DNA of 64,000 bases from Qipengyuania pelagi (lineage in GTDB: Bacteria; Pseudomonadota; Alphaproteobacteria; Sphingomonadales; Sphingomonadaceae). The DNA lies in the NCBI RefSeq assembly GCF_009827295.1, contig NZ_WTYD01000002.1, forward strand, positions 1 to 64,000, given 5' to 3'. The translations under genes were made by a program, and so were the position numbers. The notes under the pieces were generated by a model. That model was not told the DNA's origin and ran no database searches. It was given only the letters and a program-made list of their open reading frames with translations. This document shows, in pieces, positions 25,656 through 33,232 of this stretch; positions within the stretch are counted from its first letter, which is position 1; the number at the start of each line of letters is the position of its first letter.

Positions 25656-26013
25656 GTTGGATTGCCTTGGCCACCGCGGAGCCATGTGCGGGCTATTGCG
25701 CGCTATCCGCATTCCCAATCATTTGAACGAACCGGGGAGGCTATCATCAGAACCACATCGGGATGACAATCGAATTGGAGTCCTTCGGGATTGGGGAGCT
25801 TTTTTGAACCTGTCGCAATTAAGACCGCTTTTTTTCGCTCGATTCCGAAAATGCTTACCCTCGAACATTGCCAAGGCGCATTTGTCTGTAGGACGTTGCG
25901 CGCAGAAGATCGTCTGAACCCTCATTGTCCGGTCGCGCTTTATAGATCCCCGCAAAGTTTCGCTATCGCAGTAAAAGGAGCCAATCCGAGTGTCGTTCTC
26001 TCAGAACCTCGGA
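25656..26013. other. Intergenic region without recognisable gene
   Basis: About 360 bases between the dioxygenase remnant and the MerT-like gene. Several open frames of 75-100 codons exist on both strands but have no start context, no known motif and mixed composition. No repeat, operator or hairpin stood out. It is probably decayed sequence. Confidence 0.4.
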
Positions 26014-26415
26014 TTACATAAATGCTTTCATGAGAGTTGGCTCGAAATAGCCCCAGGCGGCCGCGATGAAGCTCATCACGGTTGCAACCAGGAGCAAAAT
26101 TATCTGACGGTTCTTGAGCCATTTAACTGCGGCCCGGGAGTGGCAATGACTCGTGTGCCGATGTTTGCGCAGAACAATGAGCCAACTAGCCGCCACCGCA
26201 ATCATCGAAAATGCGGTCATTGGCCAATGGAGCGAACCCAGAGGCGCCAAAACACTGCTCAGGCTCGCACTCAGCCCGGCGGCAACCAGCACCATCGGTA
26301 GAATGCAGCAAGAGCAAGCTGCCAAAACAGCAGCCGAACTGCTTATGACGCTCACAACGGTCGTCTTGCCGTCGTGCAAAGGTAGTGGTTCGACAGCATG
26401 AGTCGGTTCGGCCAT
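26014..26415 (-). CDS. Orphan MerT-like mercuric transporter
   Basis: A 133-residue membrane protein with three or four helices. The first helix carries a CSCCILPMVLVAAGLS segment like the vicinal-cysteine helix of MerT/MerC proteins. The later loop has a His-rich KHRHTSHCHSRA stretch instead of the usual cysteine pair. It is remote from the mer operon, with no merP beside it, so it may import a different thiophilic metal or be a leftover. The start at 26415 was chosen over an ATG six codons upstream. Its own promoter was not recognised. Confidence 0.68.
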   Translation of the reverse strand: MAEPTHAVEPLPLHDGKTTVVSVISSSAAVLAACSCCILPMVLVAAGLSASLSSVLAPLGSLHWPMTAFSMIAVAASWLIVLRKHRHTSHCHSRAAVKWLKNRQIILLLVATVMSFIAAAWGYFEPTLMKAFM

Positions 26416-26684
26416 CAAGCGACTAGCAACCACGAACGGCCCTTACCCATATGAAGTCTTCAAATAGGTCTGCCATAGTACTCGTTCGAACAGAGGCTTC
26501 ACACGCGAGGGTTCATTGTATTTCGCCGATGTGGCATAGCCCTCCACCAATTGAAGGTCGAGGTCAATTGCGTCACACTGACAGCTCCTCAACCCCGTCA
26601 CGCAGCTGAGGTGTCCAAGCTCGGCGGACGCCGCAGTCCTTTGACCAACATAGCCGCGCTCAACAGCTATTGTACCTGAAAGAC

Positions 26685-26777
26685 GGAACCCCGCGCCAGG
26701 GTTGGGTGAAGCGCGGGGTTCCTGAACGGCCCCGGGACACCTGCGATCCGCAGGGTTCAGGGGGAGGTGGGGCCGCC
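26685..26777. repeat. GC-rich structured repeat, copy 2
   Basis: A 93-base near-copy of 10599-10697. Here the first stem is perfect: GGAACCCCGCGC pairs with GCGCGGGGTTCC (12 pairs, 14-base loop). Next come CCTGAACG, an outer stem CGGCCCC...GGGGCCG, and within it CCTGCG-atc-CGCAGG. Differences from copy 1 fall mostly in loops or keep pairing. It lies in a 552-base gap (26416-26967) between the MerT-like gene and peroxiredoxin; I saw no gene in the rest of that gap. Confidence 0.7.
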
Positions 26778-26967
26778 ATTCGATTAACGAGGAGAAAACC
26801 GATCGGGACCGGATTTGGTTTTACCGTACACCTAATCGCTTACGCTTCTTGCCAATCTATATATCGAACAGATAGATCCACTCGCCGGTGTGGCGACGCG
26901 CTCAAATTCTAGCATGAGCATGCTATATTCACGCCGACATGCAATTGCTGGCAACCTGTTCGCGCAA

Positions 26968-27630
26968 TTAGTCGATCGGTTCTTGGATCACACGCAAATA
27001 CGGTTTCTTTTCGTCCCAGCCATCGGGATATTTGGCTTTCGCATCTTCGTCCGACAAGGAAGGCGGAATAATCACATCATCACCCTTCTGCCAATTGACC
27101 GGCGTCGCTACACCCTTGCGTTCGGTGAGTTGCACCGAATCAAGCAGCCGGAGCACTTCATCGAAATTCCGCCCGCTGCTCATCGGATAAAGCAGCACGG
27201 CGCGAATTTTCTTGTCTGGCCCGATGATATAGACAGCGCGGACGGTGGCGTTATCGGCTGCGGTTCGCCTCTCCGCATTACCCGCTTCGTCGGCCGGCAG
27301 CATATTATAAAGCTTGGCGACCTGTAGGTCGCTGTCGCCGACCACGGGATAGTCGACCTTATTTCCACTCACCTCCTCGATATCGGGAAGCCAATCGCGA
27401 TTATCCTGGCTGCTGTCGACCGAAAGGCCAATAATCTTGGTGTTGCGTTTGGCAAATTCCTCGCCAAGCCCGGCCATATAACCAAGCTCGGTCGTGCAAA
27501 CCGGTGTAAATGCCTTGGGATGGGAAAAGAGGATTGCCCAGCTGTCACCCATCCAATCATGGAAGTGAATGTTTCCTTGTGTGGTCTGGGCTGTGAAATC
27601 GGGGGCTGTCGAGCCAATTGAAAGGGTCAT
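26968..27630 (-). CDS. 1-Cys peroxiredoxin (Prx6 type)
   Basis: A 220-residue peroxidase that reduces hydrogen peroxide and organic hydroperoxides. The thioredoxin fold has the peroxidatic motif KAFTPVCTTE with C45, a conserved downstream Arg region (NATVRAVYII) and the long Prx6 C-terminal dimerisation segment (VNWQKGDDVIIPPSLSDEDA). No resolving cysteine is present, so an external thiol such as glutathione must recycle it. Length is normal for Prx6. It is separated by 136 bases from the large fusion gene on the same strand; copper-induced oxidative stress is a reasonable context. Confidence 0.92.
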   Translation of the reverse strand: MTLSIGSTAPDFTAQTTQGNIHFHDWMGDSWAILFSHPKAFTPVCTTELGYMAGLGEEFAKRNTKIIGLSVDSSQDNRDWLPDIEEVSGNKVDYPVVGDSDLQVAKLYNMLPADEAGNAERRTAADNATVRAVYIIGPDKKIRAVLLYPMSSGRNFDEVLRLLDSVQLTERKGVATPVNWQKGDDVIIPPSLSDEDAKAKYPDGWDEKKPYLRVIQEPID

Positions 27631-27766
27631 GTAAAATACTCCTACTTATTTTGTGGGTACTCAGGGCACATTTCTAGCGATGCTCTGAGAAGAATGCGGG
27701 TCCGACCTCGTCTTCATCCTGTTCCTAAAGGAAGAGCGCCAGATCCGCTTTGCTCGGGTCAACCGG

Positions 27767-30352
27767 TCATACGACAAACCGATCCCAGCCCGCATAATGC
27801 TCACCGCTTCGCTTACCGCGAGGCAGGCTCAGTCCGATCAAGAGCAGTCCGACCCCAACCGAGGCCACCGTTCCGGCAGCCGAAGCCCCTGCAAGCATGA
27901 AGGGCGCTGCGACCAGCCAGGCACCGAATGCAGCGTTGATGAAGCGCAGGGCGCGCGCGACTTCCGCGGTCGCGATGATTGCCACCGTAATCACCAAAGC
28001 ACCCACCACGTGATCGCTGTTGGCCATCGCCCCCTCGCTGCCAAGCGTTATCCTTGTCAGCATCAGCCACGCTCCCAGAGCCGTGCTGGCCACCAGGGTC
28101 CACGGGAAGGTCACGCCGCGCACCGTGTTCGTCCAGATCGAACGCGCGTCGGTCATATAGTCGGTATCGTCGATTTCACCGTTTGACACTGCGCCGCCCT
28201 TGAAGAAGGTACGAACGAGTGACTTGCCTTCCTTTTTCGACCAGTAGAGATACTGTCCCATGGCGATGACTTCATCGAGCGAGAACGGGATCATGATGAG
28301 CATCGCAAGCGCAGCAATCAGAGCCGGCGTACTCCACGTCCCGATCATTATCGGCTGAATGATCACGAAATAGATACTGACCACACCGAGCGGAATGACC
28401 AGAATGCCGAAGAAGGTAACCATCCACGGCATCGTGCGCCAGCGCGTGCGGGTTCCCATGACCGCCATTAGGATCTCGAGCACATAGCTGACCGCCCCTA
28501 GTCCGGCATCCGGGATCGGCCAGGCCTTGGATACATCCGACGTGATGATTTCCTCGGTGCCGTTCTTGGGATCGCCAAGCGATCCGGAGAAAAACGGCTC
28601 CCACGCCACATCGATATGGCCAAGCTGGTAGGAGGTAAGCATGCGCGATATCAGAAGGCCGATGATGCCCATCGCAACAATCGGGAATCGCTGGGCATCG
28701 GTCGAGGGACTGTAGGTCCACCCGGGCGGGATGGACTTCTTGTCCATCATCCCTTCCATGCTCATGCCGGGCATCATTGGCACCAGCACCGAGAATGCGA
28801 TCGCCAATGTACCGACAAGCATATTGGTCAGATATTGGGCCGCGCTCGGACTCCAGAAGAACAAGGGCGCGAAAAGCAGCCAGATGCCGACAAAGGCCGT
28901 CGCCCACTGCCCCAACCAGGCGGTGCGCTTCGAAAGCGACATCGCGCCGAAGATCATCAATGCGATCCCGCTCAGCATATCGCTCAGAGCAAGAGCGTTG
29001 GCCCGCCATTCGATCGACGGCAAACCCCGCTCGAGAGTGACCGCTACGACCGAAGCACGCGCAGTATCGGCGGATACGACGTCATAAACACCAGGACTTG
29101 CAGCAAGCCAGAGGCCGAGTCCGATGACAGCAAACTGCGTCCAGCGGGTACCGCGCTGGGGTCCGTCCATATGCTGCATATCGCCGTCCATATTGTTCAT
29201 GTCGCCGTCCATCTGGTGCCCATCATGCGCTATATCGGTGTCTTGCGATTGAGGTCGCGCCGGTTCGGTCTTCGCTGCATCCGAACTCTTTGGATGCCAG
29301 GCCACGCGGGACGTGTTCAGCTTGTTCGTTTCGTACCAGTCCTGCGGGTCGGCTTGCAACGCGTCGATGATGGTCGGAAGCGTTTCGCGGAGCGAGTGCT
29401 CTGGTTCCCACCCCAGCAGTTTCCGGGCGCGGGAGATATCGAGAATGTAGTGAGCGTTTGCGTCATCGACCATCCACTGCTTGACGAATCCGTCATGACC
29501 GAGGACTTCTTCCTCGATCCACGTGCCCAGTTTCGCCACGCTTTTTGGAATGCGCACTGTCGTCCATTCCTTGCCGTGGATCTGGCAATGAACGATGTCC
29601 TGTATCTCGGCATAGCCCAGCGTTTCGGGCTCGCCGACAAGTATCGGCATCTCGCCCTCGAGGTCAGTGCGATGAGCGATAGTCTGCTCGACCGCCTTGG
29701 TCAGATCGTCAAGATGCAGTGCCGATTGTGCAGCGCACAACATCCCCGGATACAGATGCGCCGACACGCGATGCTCATAGACACCGGCAATCTGTTCGGC
29801 GAGAAAGGCGGAGTGCCCCTCGTCGTCGTAAACCCCCGCAAACCGCAAGAATACAACCGGAATGTCGCCACGGTTCTCGCGCAGTACCTGTTCCGCATCG
29901 ACCTTCGATTGAGGGTAAGGCCACGTCGGTCCAAGCGGACTGGATTCGTCGATACGTACGCCCGGCAGCGGTTTGGGCTCGTGTACAAGCATCGAGCTTG
30001 CATAGATGAACTGTTCGACATCGAAGTCCTGCAGTGCCGTAATCAGCCTGCGCGACCCTTCAACATTGACATTGGTGTACAGCGGGTTTGGCTCGCCCGT
30101 GATGTCGAAATAGGCAGCCAGGTGAATGCAAGCTGCAATCGTGTTTGAATGCGCGGCACGCACATTGGTCAAGGCGTCGACAACCGACGCTTCGTCCGCG
30201 AGGTCGATGGCGTATGAGGCTTCTAGTCCGGGAACGTCTTTCGCGACCGAGCGATCGAGGCCGATGATGCGGTACTGGTCGCTCAACCGATCAACCAAAG
30301 CGCGCCCAATGTATCCGCTTGCACCGGTTATCAGGACGACGCCTCTAGCCAT
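27767..30352 (-). CDS. NAD-dependent epimerase fused to multi-helix membrane region (SPW/VKOR-like)
   Basis: An 861-residue fusion. Residues 1-330 are an extended SDR epimerase (VLITGASGYIGRALV; SSMLV...YPQSKVDAEQV holds the YxxxK pair). Residues about 355-395 are a His/Met/Asp-rich linker (DGHQMDGDMNNMDGDMQHM) like copper-binding tails. About 400-520 has SPW-type helices, 545-700 is a membrane region resembling a VKOR domain but without any cysteine (AWPIPDAGLGAVSYVLEIL), and a last SPW-like block ends the protein. Substrate unknown. It follows the CBS gene by 85 bases and may share its CueR-type promoter. Confidence 0.78.
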   Translation of the reverse strand: MARGVVLITGASGYIGRALVDRLSDQYRIIGLDRSVAKDVPGLEASYAIDLADEASVVDALTNVRAAHSNTIAACIHLAAYFDITGEPNPLYTNVNVEGSRRLITALQDFDVEQFIYASSMLVHEPKPLPGVRIDESSPLGPTWPYPQSKVDAEQVLRENRGDIPVVFLRFAGVYDDEGHSAFLAEQIAGVYEHRVSAHLYPGMLCAAQSALHLDDLTKAVEQTIAHRTDLEGEMPILVGEPETLGYAEIQDIVHCQIHGKEWTTVRIPKSVAKLGTWIEEEVLGHDGFVKQWMVDDANAHYILDISRARKLLGWEPEHSLRETLPTIIDALQADPQDWYETNKLNTSRVAWHPKSSDAAKTEPARPQSQDTDIAHDGHQMDGDMNNMDGDMQHMDGPQRGTRWTQFAVIGLGLWLAASPGVYDVVSADTARASVVAVTLERGLPSIEWRANALALSDMLSGIALMIFGAMSLSKRTAWLGQWATAFVGIWLLFAPLFFWSPSAAQYLTNMLVGTLAIAFSVLVPMMPGMSMEGMMDKKSIPPGWTYSPSTDAQRFPIVAMGIIGLLISRMLTSYQLGHIDVAWEPFFSGSLGDPKNGTEEIITSDVSKAWPIPDAGLGAVSYVLEILMAVMGTRTRWRTMPWMVTFFGILVIPLGVVSIYFVIIQPIMIGTWSTPALIAALAMLIMIPFSLDEVIAMGQYLYWSKKEGKSLVRTFFKGGAVSNGEIDDTDYMTDARSIWTNTVRGVTFPWTLVASTALGAWLMLTRITLGSEGAMANSDHVVGALVITVAIIATAEVARALRFINAAFGAWLVAAPFMLAGASAAGTVASVGVGLLLIGLSLPRGKRSGEHYAGWDRFVV

Positions 30353-30397
30353 AATCTACTCCATCGCGTTGATCTTGGGATTACTCTTCAAGACAGA

Positions 30398-30419
30398 ACC
30401 GTCCTCGCGGGAGGACGGT
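30398..30419. other. Perfect hairpin between CBS and fusion genes
   Basis: ACCGTCCTC (30398-30406), loop GCGG, GAGGACGGT (30411-30419): a nine-pair stem in the 85-base gap of a probable operon. There is no T-run on either side. It may be a processing or attenuation element rather than a full terminator. Confidence 0.45.
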
Positions 30420-30437
30420 CCTGCAGCTGCCCTCGGA

Positions 30438-30881
30438 CTAGCAACAACCCGATGAGGCCTTTTCCTGAGATGGCTTGGAGATTTCCTCGACGAGTTCTGC
30501 GGTCTTTGCATCGGCACCGGACCGTGCAATATCAGCCTGGGAAACCATGCCGCAGCAATTCCCTTCGTCATCAATCACGGGAACGCGCCGGACCTGGTTG
30601 CTCTCCATCGTGGAGCAACATGCATCTACCTCGGTATCCGGCGTGACAGTGACAACCGAACGGGTCATGATGTCCCCCACCGGGGTGTCGGGCGACTTGC
30701 CTTCAGCTACGACGCGACAGCAAATGTCCCGATCTGTGACGACACCCACCAGACCGCCTTGGTCATCAACAACAGGAATCTCTCCGCAGTCGTTTCCCAC
30801 CATGAGCTTCGCTGCATCCTGTACGCTCGCATCCTTGTCGCAGCAGGCGGGATCCTTCGTCATAATGTCCTTAACATGCAT
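30438..30881 (-). CDS. Tandem CBS-domain protein with five vicinal cysteine pairs
   Basis: A 147-residue Bateman module: CBS1 about 1-62 (IMTKDPACC...DRDICCRVV) and CBS2 about 70-125 (IMTRSVVTVTPD...RRVPVIDDEGNCCGMV). Eleven cysteines form pairs at 13-14, 54-55, 88-89, 109-110 and 146-147 plus C32. CBS pairs normally bind adenine nucleotides and regulate a partner. Some cysteines such as DICCR are common in proteobacterial relatives, but the final SSGCC tail and the number of pairs suggest metal or redox sensitivity. A CueR-type promoter lies about 80 bases upstream. Confidence 0.84.
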   Translation of the reverse strand: MHVKDIMTKDPACCDKDASVQDAAKLMVGNDCGEIPVVDDQGGLVGVVTDRDICCRVVAEGKSPDTPVGDIMTRSVVTVTPDTEVDACCSTMESNQVRRVPVIDDEGNCCGMVSQADIARSGADAKTAELVEEISKPSQEKASSGCC

Positions 30882-30959
30882 AATTCCACTCCTTCATCGG
30901 TCGGTCTGTGCAAAAGCATTTCCCGTCAGGGCAGCTTCGCTCAAATCATAGAAAATCAT

Positions 30960-30990
30960 AAGGTAACGGTTCCCATCGTTGGAAGGTCAA
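30960..30990 (-). promoter_or_regulatory. CueR-type promoter upstream of the CBS gene
   Basis: Minus strand: -35 TTGACC (30990-30985), 19-base spacer holding TTCC-AACGAT-GGGAA, -10 TACCTT (30965-30960). Spacer length and half-sites are the same as at the cus promoter (31970-32000). Transcription would begin near 30953 and read into the CBS gene and probably the large fusion gene. Confidence 0.75.
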
Positions 30991-31438
30991 GCCCCCTCCA
31001 TGCGACGAATTGGCGAACTCGGTGCCGACCTGGACCGCACAAGGAGGTCGCGCAGGTGCTGATCTTGGTGCGTCTCTGATGGGTCACGCTTACAGTACGA
31101 GCCATCTGCTCCAACCCCTCATATTGGCTGAATGGGAAAAGGTCGGGAGCTTGGAGAAAAGATCGTTTCAGCGAATGGATATGTTCCACTCAATAGAGCT
31201 GACACCGAGATTTGTTGCGAATTAAACTTCGCAAACGGGCAGACCACGCCTTGGCAAAAAACTGCAATCGCGAAACTGGCCAAGCTTGAGGTTTTGCGAA
31301 CAACGACGCAGCACCTTCGGGCCCGCTCCAGGAGTCTTATGTGTCTCGCCGGTCAAATGTCGGACGCGTCCTCAGCCAATTGCTGGTCCAACCCAAAATG
31401 AAGCGAACCATGAGAACAGACCAGCGCCAACTCTGTTT
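30991..31438. other. Intergenic region without recognisable gene
   Basis: About 450 bases between the CueR-type site and the end of the cueR-like gene. Short open frames exist on the plus strand (for example 31132-31401) but have no recognisable domain or start signal. No repeat was noticed. Confidence 0.4.
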
Positions 31439-31897
31439 TTAGCAGACCCGCTGGTATCCGAACTTGTGACCGACTTCTTTTGCTAAGGCAGGATTGGCAT
31501 CGTTGGAAAGATCTTTGAGAATAGGACAATCTGGCCGGTCATCGTTCGTGCAACCCGCGATAAGATGCTCAAGAGCGTCGATCATGGAAAGAATTTCTGC
31601 CGCCTTGGCGCGCAGAGCACCCAAGTGTCCGGCGGCAACCTCCCGGACATCCTTGCTGGCTCTTTTCTCGTCGTGCCACAGACCGAGCAATTCGCCGATA
31701 TCATCTACCGAAAAGCCAAGGTTGCGGGCGCGGCGGATGAACCGCAGCGTATGTATTTCGGCAGGGCCGTAAAGCCGATAGCCAGCTTCGGTGCGTTCGG
31801 CCGCTCCGATCAGACCGATTTTCTCATAATGCCTGATCATCTTGGCCGACACGCCACTGTCTGCGGCGGCCTCACCAATTGTGTGCAGTTGGCTCAT
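31439..31897 (-). CDS. cueR: CueR-like copper-responsive MerR regulator
   Basis: A 152-residue MerR-family regulator. The winged helix is at about 5-72 (GVSAKMIRHYEKIGLI, the HYE form common in CueR), followed by the dimer helix and a C-terminal Cu(I) loop GCTNDDRPDCPIL with C116 and C124, spaced like CueR C112/C120. There is no third cysteine in the dimer helix, which argues against Hg or Zn/Pb regulators. Copper or silver binding would activate the divergent cus promoter and the CBS promoter, both with matching operators. A related site overlaps its own upstream region. Confidence 0.9.
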   Translation of the reverse strand: MSQLHTIGEAAADSGVSAKMIRHYEKIGLIGAAERTEAGYRLYGPAEIHTLRFIRRARNLGFSVDDIGELLGLWHDEKRASKDVREVAAGHLGALRAKAAEILSMIDALEHLIAGCTNDDRPDCPILKDLSNDANPALAKEVGHKFGYQRVC

Positions 31898-31904
31898 GCA
31901 TGCT

Positions 31905-31933
31905 GGATAACTTTCCCACGATAGGAAAGCAAA
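31905..31933 (-). promoter_or_regulatory. Candidate CueR autoregulatory site
   Basis: Minus strand shows TTCC-TATCGT-GGGAA within CTTTCC...GGAAAG arms (31911-31929), preceded by TTTGCT (31933-31928). A -10-like TTATCC lies at 31910-31905, only eight bases from the start codon, so a transcript would be nearly leaderless. The site matches the other two CueR-like sites but the promoter is weak. Confidence 0.5.
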
Positions 31934-31969
31934 CAGCCTGCGCCGACAATTTTTATTCTGACGCCCCTC

Positions 31970-32000
31970 TTGACCTTCCCATGATGGGAAGCCCTATCTT
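31970..32000 (+). promoter_or_regulatory. CueR-type promoter of the copper/silver operon
   Basis: The -35 TTGACC (31970-31975) and the -10 TATCTT (31995-32000) are 19 bases apart. The spacer region carries the perfect dyad CTTCCCAT-g-ATGGGAAG (31975-31991). This is the classic CueR arrangement. It reads toward the cus, oxidase and ATPase genes. Confidence 0.9.
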
Positions 32001-32068
32001 TTGGGTAATGTTCGATTCGCGGAGAAAGGTTATAAGAAGAAAGCGCACTCCCGCGCATTGACGCCGAC

Positions 32069-32191
32069 ATGCCCAGAAGCCGCACCGCCCTGGAAAAAAT
32101 GCAAGCCAGATATGTGCGGATGACCCAGGCAGGTGACCTGAGCGGCAAGTTCGCGCGCTTCCAGTTCCTGCGCATGACGACGCAAAGCTGA
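32069..32191 (+). CDS. Small basic ORF, first frame after the CueR promoter
   Basis: A 40-codon frame starting at ATG 32069 (MPRSRTALEKMQARYVRMTQ...), 57 bases downstream of the expected transcription start. It encodes a basic, helical peptide with four Met and no cysteine or membrane helix. The ribosome site is weak, so it could be a leader peptide, a small protein or chance. I do not recognise it. Confidence 0.35.
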   Translation: MPRSRTALEKMQARYVRMTQAGDLSGKFARFQFLRMTTQS

Positions 32192-32221
32192 ACTTATCGG
32201 AACAATGAAAGGAACTTTTTT

Positions 32222-32563
32222 ATTAATAGTTTTAAATTAGCGGCGCTCGGAGCCTTGGCGACCGCCGGTCTCGCAACAGCTGCGGCCGCGCAATCCCAAG
32301 TCGATCATCAGCCCGCTCCACAAGAGAGCTCGCAAGGCCAAGAGAGCAGCCACGAGCATGGTGCAATGCAGGGCGAAATGTCGGACATGGATGGTGACAT
32401 GTCCGGGATGATGGCGATGATGAACAACCCCGAGATGCGCGCTGAAATGATGGCGATGATGAACGATCCGGAAATGCGCGCTCAAATGATGGACATGATG
32501 CGCAACTGCAATGAAATGATGAAGATGAAACAGGAACAGATGTCGAATGAAGAGGCAGGGTAA
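32222..32563 (+). CDS. Met-rich secreted copper-binding protein (unusual start)
   Basis: A protein of about 113 residues with a signal peptide (NSFKLAALGALATAGLATAAAA). The mature part has a His/Gln segment (QESSQGQESSHEHGAMQ) and Met-dense repeats (MDGDMSGMMAMMNNPEMR, MMAMMNDPEMR), suited to Cu(I)/Ag(I). No ATG or GTG gives the full signal peptide. The frame reaches an ATT at 32222, preceded by AAAGGA eight bases upstream. Alternatively ATG 32205 would be in frame if the T6 run at 32216-32221 had seven T. A TTG at 32255 would lose the signal. Start uncertain, gene itself likely. Confidence 0.7.
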   Translation: MNSFKLAALGALATAGLATAAAAQSQVDHQPAPQESSQGQESSHEHGAMQGEMSDMDGDMSGMMAMMNNPEMRAEMMAMMNDPEMRAQMMDMMRNCNEMMKMKQEQMSNEEAG

Positions 32564-32606
32564 TCCTGAGCACCACACGTCAATTTGCCAGATTGTCTTC
32601 GCCTAA

Positions 32607-32632
32607 GCCTGCCCCCTCCCTGCGGGGCAGGC
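32607..32632 (+). other. Strong hairpin after the Met-rich gene
   Basis: GCCTGCCCC (32607-32615) pairs with GGGGCAGGC (32624-32632), nine pairs with an eight-base loop, 44 bases past the stop and without a following T-run. It may reduce read-through or protect the upstream message so that the small binding protein is made in excess over the pump. Confidence 0.45.
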
Positions 32633-32757
32633 ACCATCCGAACAATGATCGGTGAATCCTGCTGATCTCATGTCCCATGCAAGCGGACCGTATTTATGAT
32701 TTCTACCACAACAGATCCCGAAGGCTTGTCGAGGCTCGGCTGCGCCCGTAGAGTTAG

Positions 32758-33117
32758 ATGATGCAGTTACTGCGCTCTCTTGGAATTTTTCTGATTGCTT
32801 GCGGACTCTTTGTCCAGTCGGCCGCTCATGCCTCGGCGGTGCCGCAAGCACCGGCGGGAAGCGAGGCGGCGTGTAACGAGATGCGCATGGAGACTGGTGC
32901 TACGACCGCTTCGGAAGACCAACCCGGACCGTGCAAAAATCTTCGCCTGGATTGCCTTGTGGTCCTCGGTTGTATCGCTCCACTGGCCATGATCACAGCC
33001 CCATCAGGCGAACGTACGAAAATTGCTGTGCGTTCGTTGTTCACCCCATTTGCCGCATATTCTCCGGCTCTCGTTGATCAAGGACCCGAGCCGCCGCCCC
33101 CGCAAGAGCAATTCTGA
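32758..33117 (+). CDS. Secreted or anchored small protein of the cus operon, unknown function
   Basis: A 119-residue protein with an N-terminal signal (LLRSLGIFLIACGLFVQSAAHA), a short Cys/Met region (AACNEMRMETG, GPCKNLRLDCLVVLGC) and a Pro-rich C-terminus (GPEPPPPQEQF). The LDCLVVLGCIAPLAMI stretch is hydrophobic. Four cysteines in the mature part could bind metal or form disulfides. It is similar in size and place to small proteins often found ahead of CusC-type genes, but no family can be assigned. Confidence 0.62.
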   Translation: MMQLLRSLGIFLIACGLFVQSAAHASAVPQAPAGSEAACNEMRMETGATTASEDQPGPCKNLRLDCLVVLGCIAPLAMITAPSGERTKIAVRSLFTPFAAYSPALVDQGPEPPPPQEQF

Positions 33118-33232
33118 GTATTGCCAGGGACTGCCCTGCATACTGAAGCTGAACGAATTTTCCGTCGCGCCTAGCGATGGTCGTTTGTTCCGTCCGCGCT
33201 TATATCGCGCGCTCTAGCGGAATCTAGAAATC

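Noticed and set aside
25606..26021. Several 76-103-codon frames between the dioxygenase remnant and the MerT-like gene
   Set aside because: No start context, known motif or conserved-looking segment; likely chance frames in decayed DNA.
28616..30148. 510-codon open frame on the plus strand
   Set aside because: It is antisense to the epimerase-membrane fusion, rich in Arg/His/Gln and without any recognisable domain or start signal; a GC-driven shadow.
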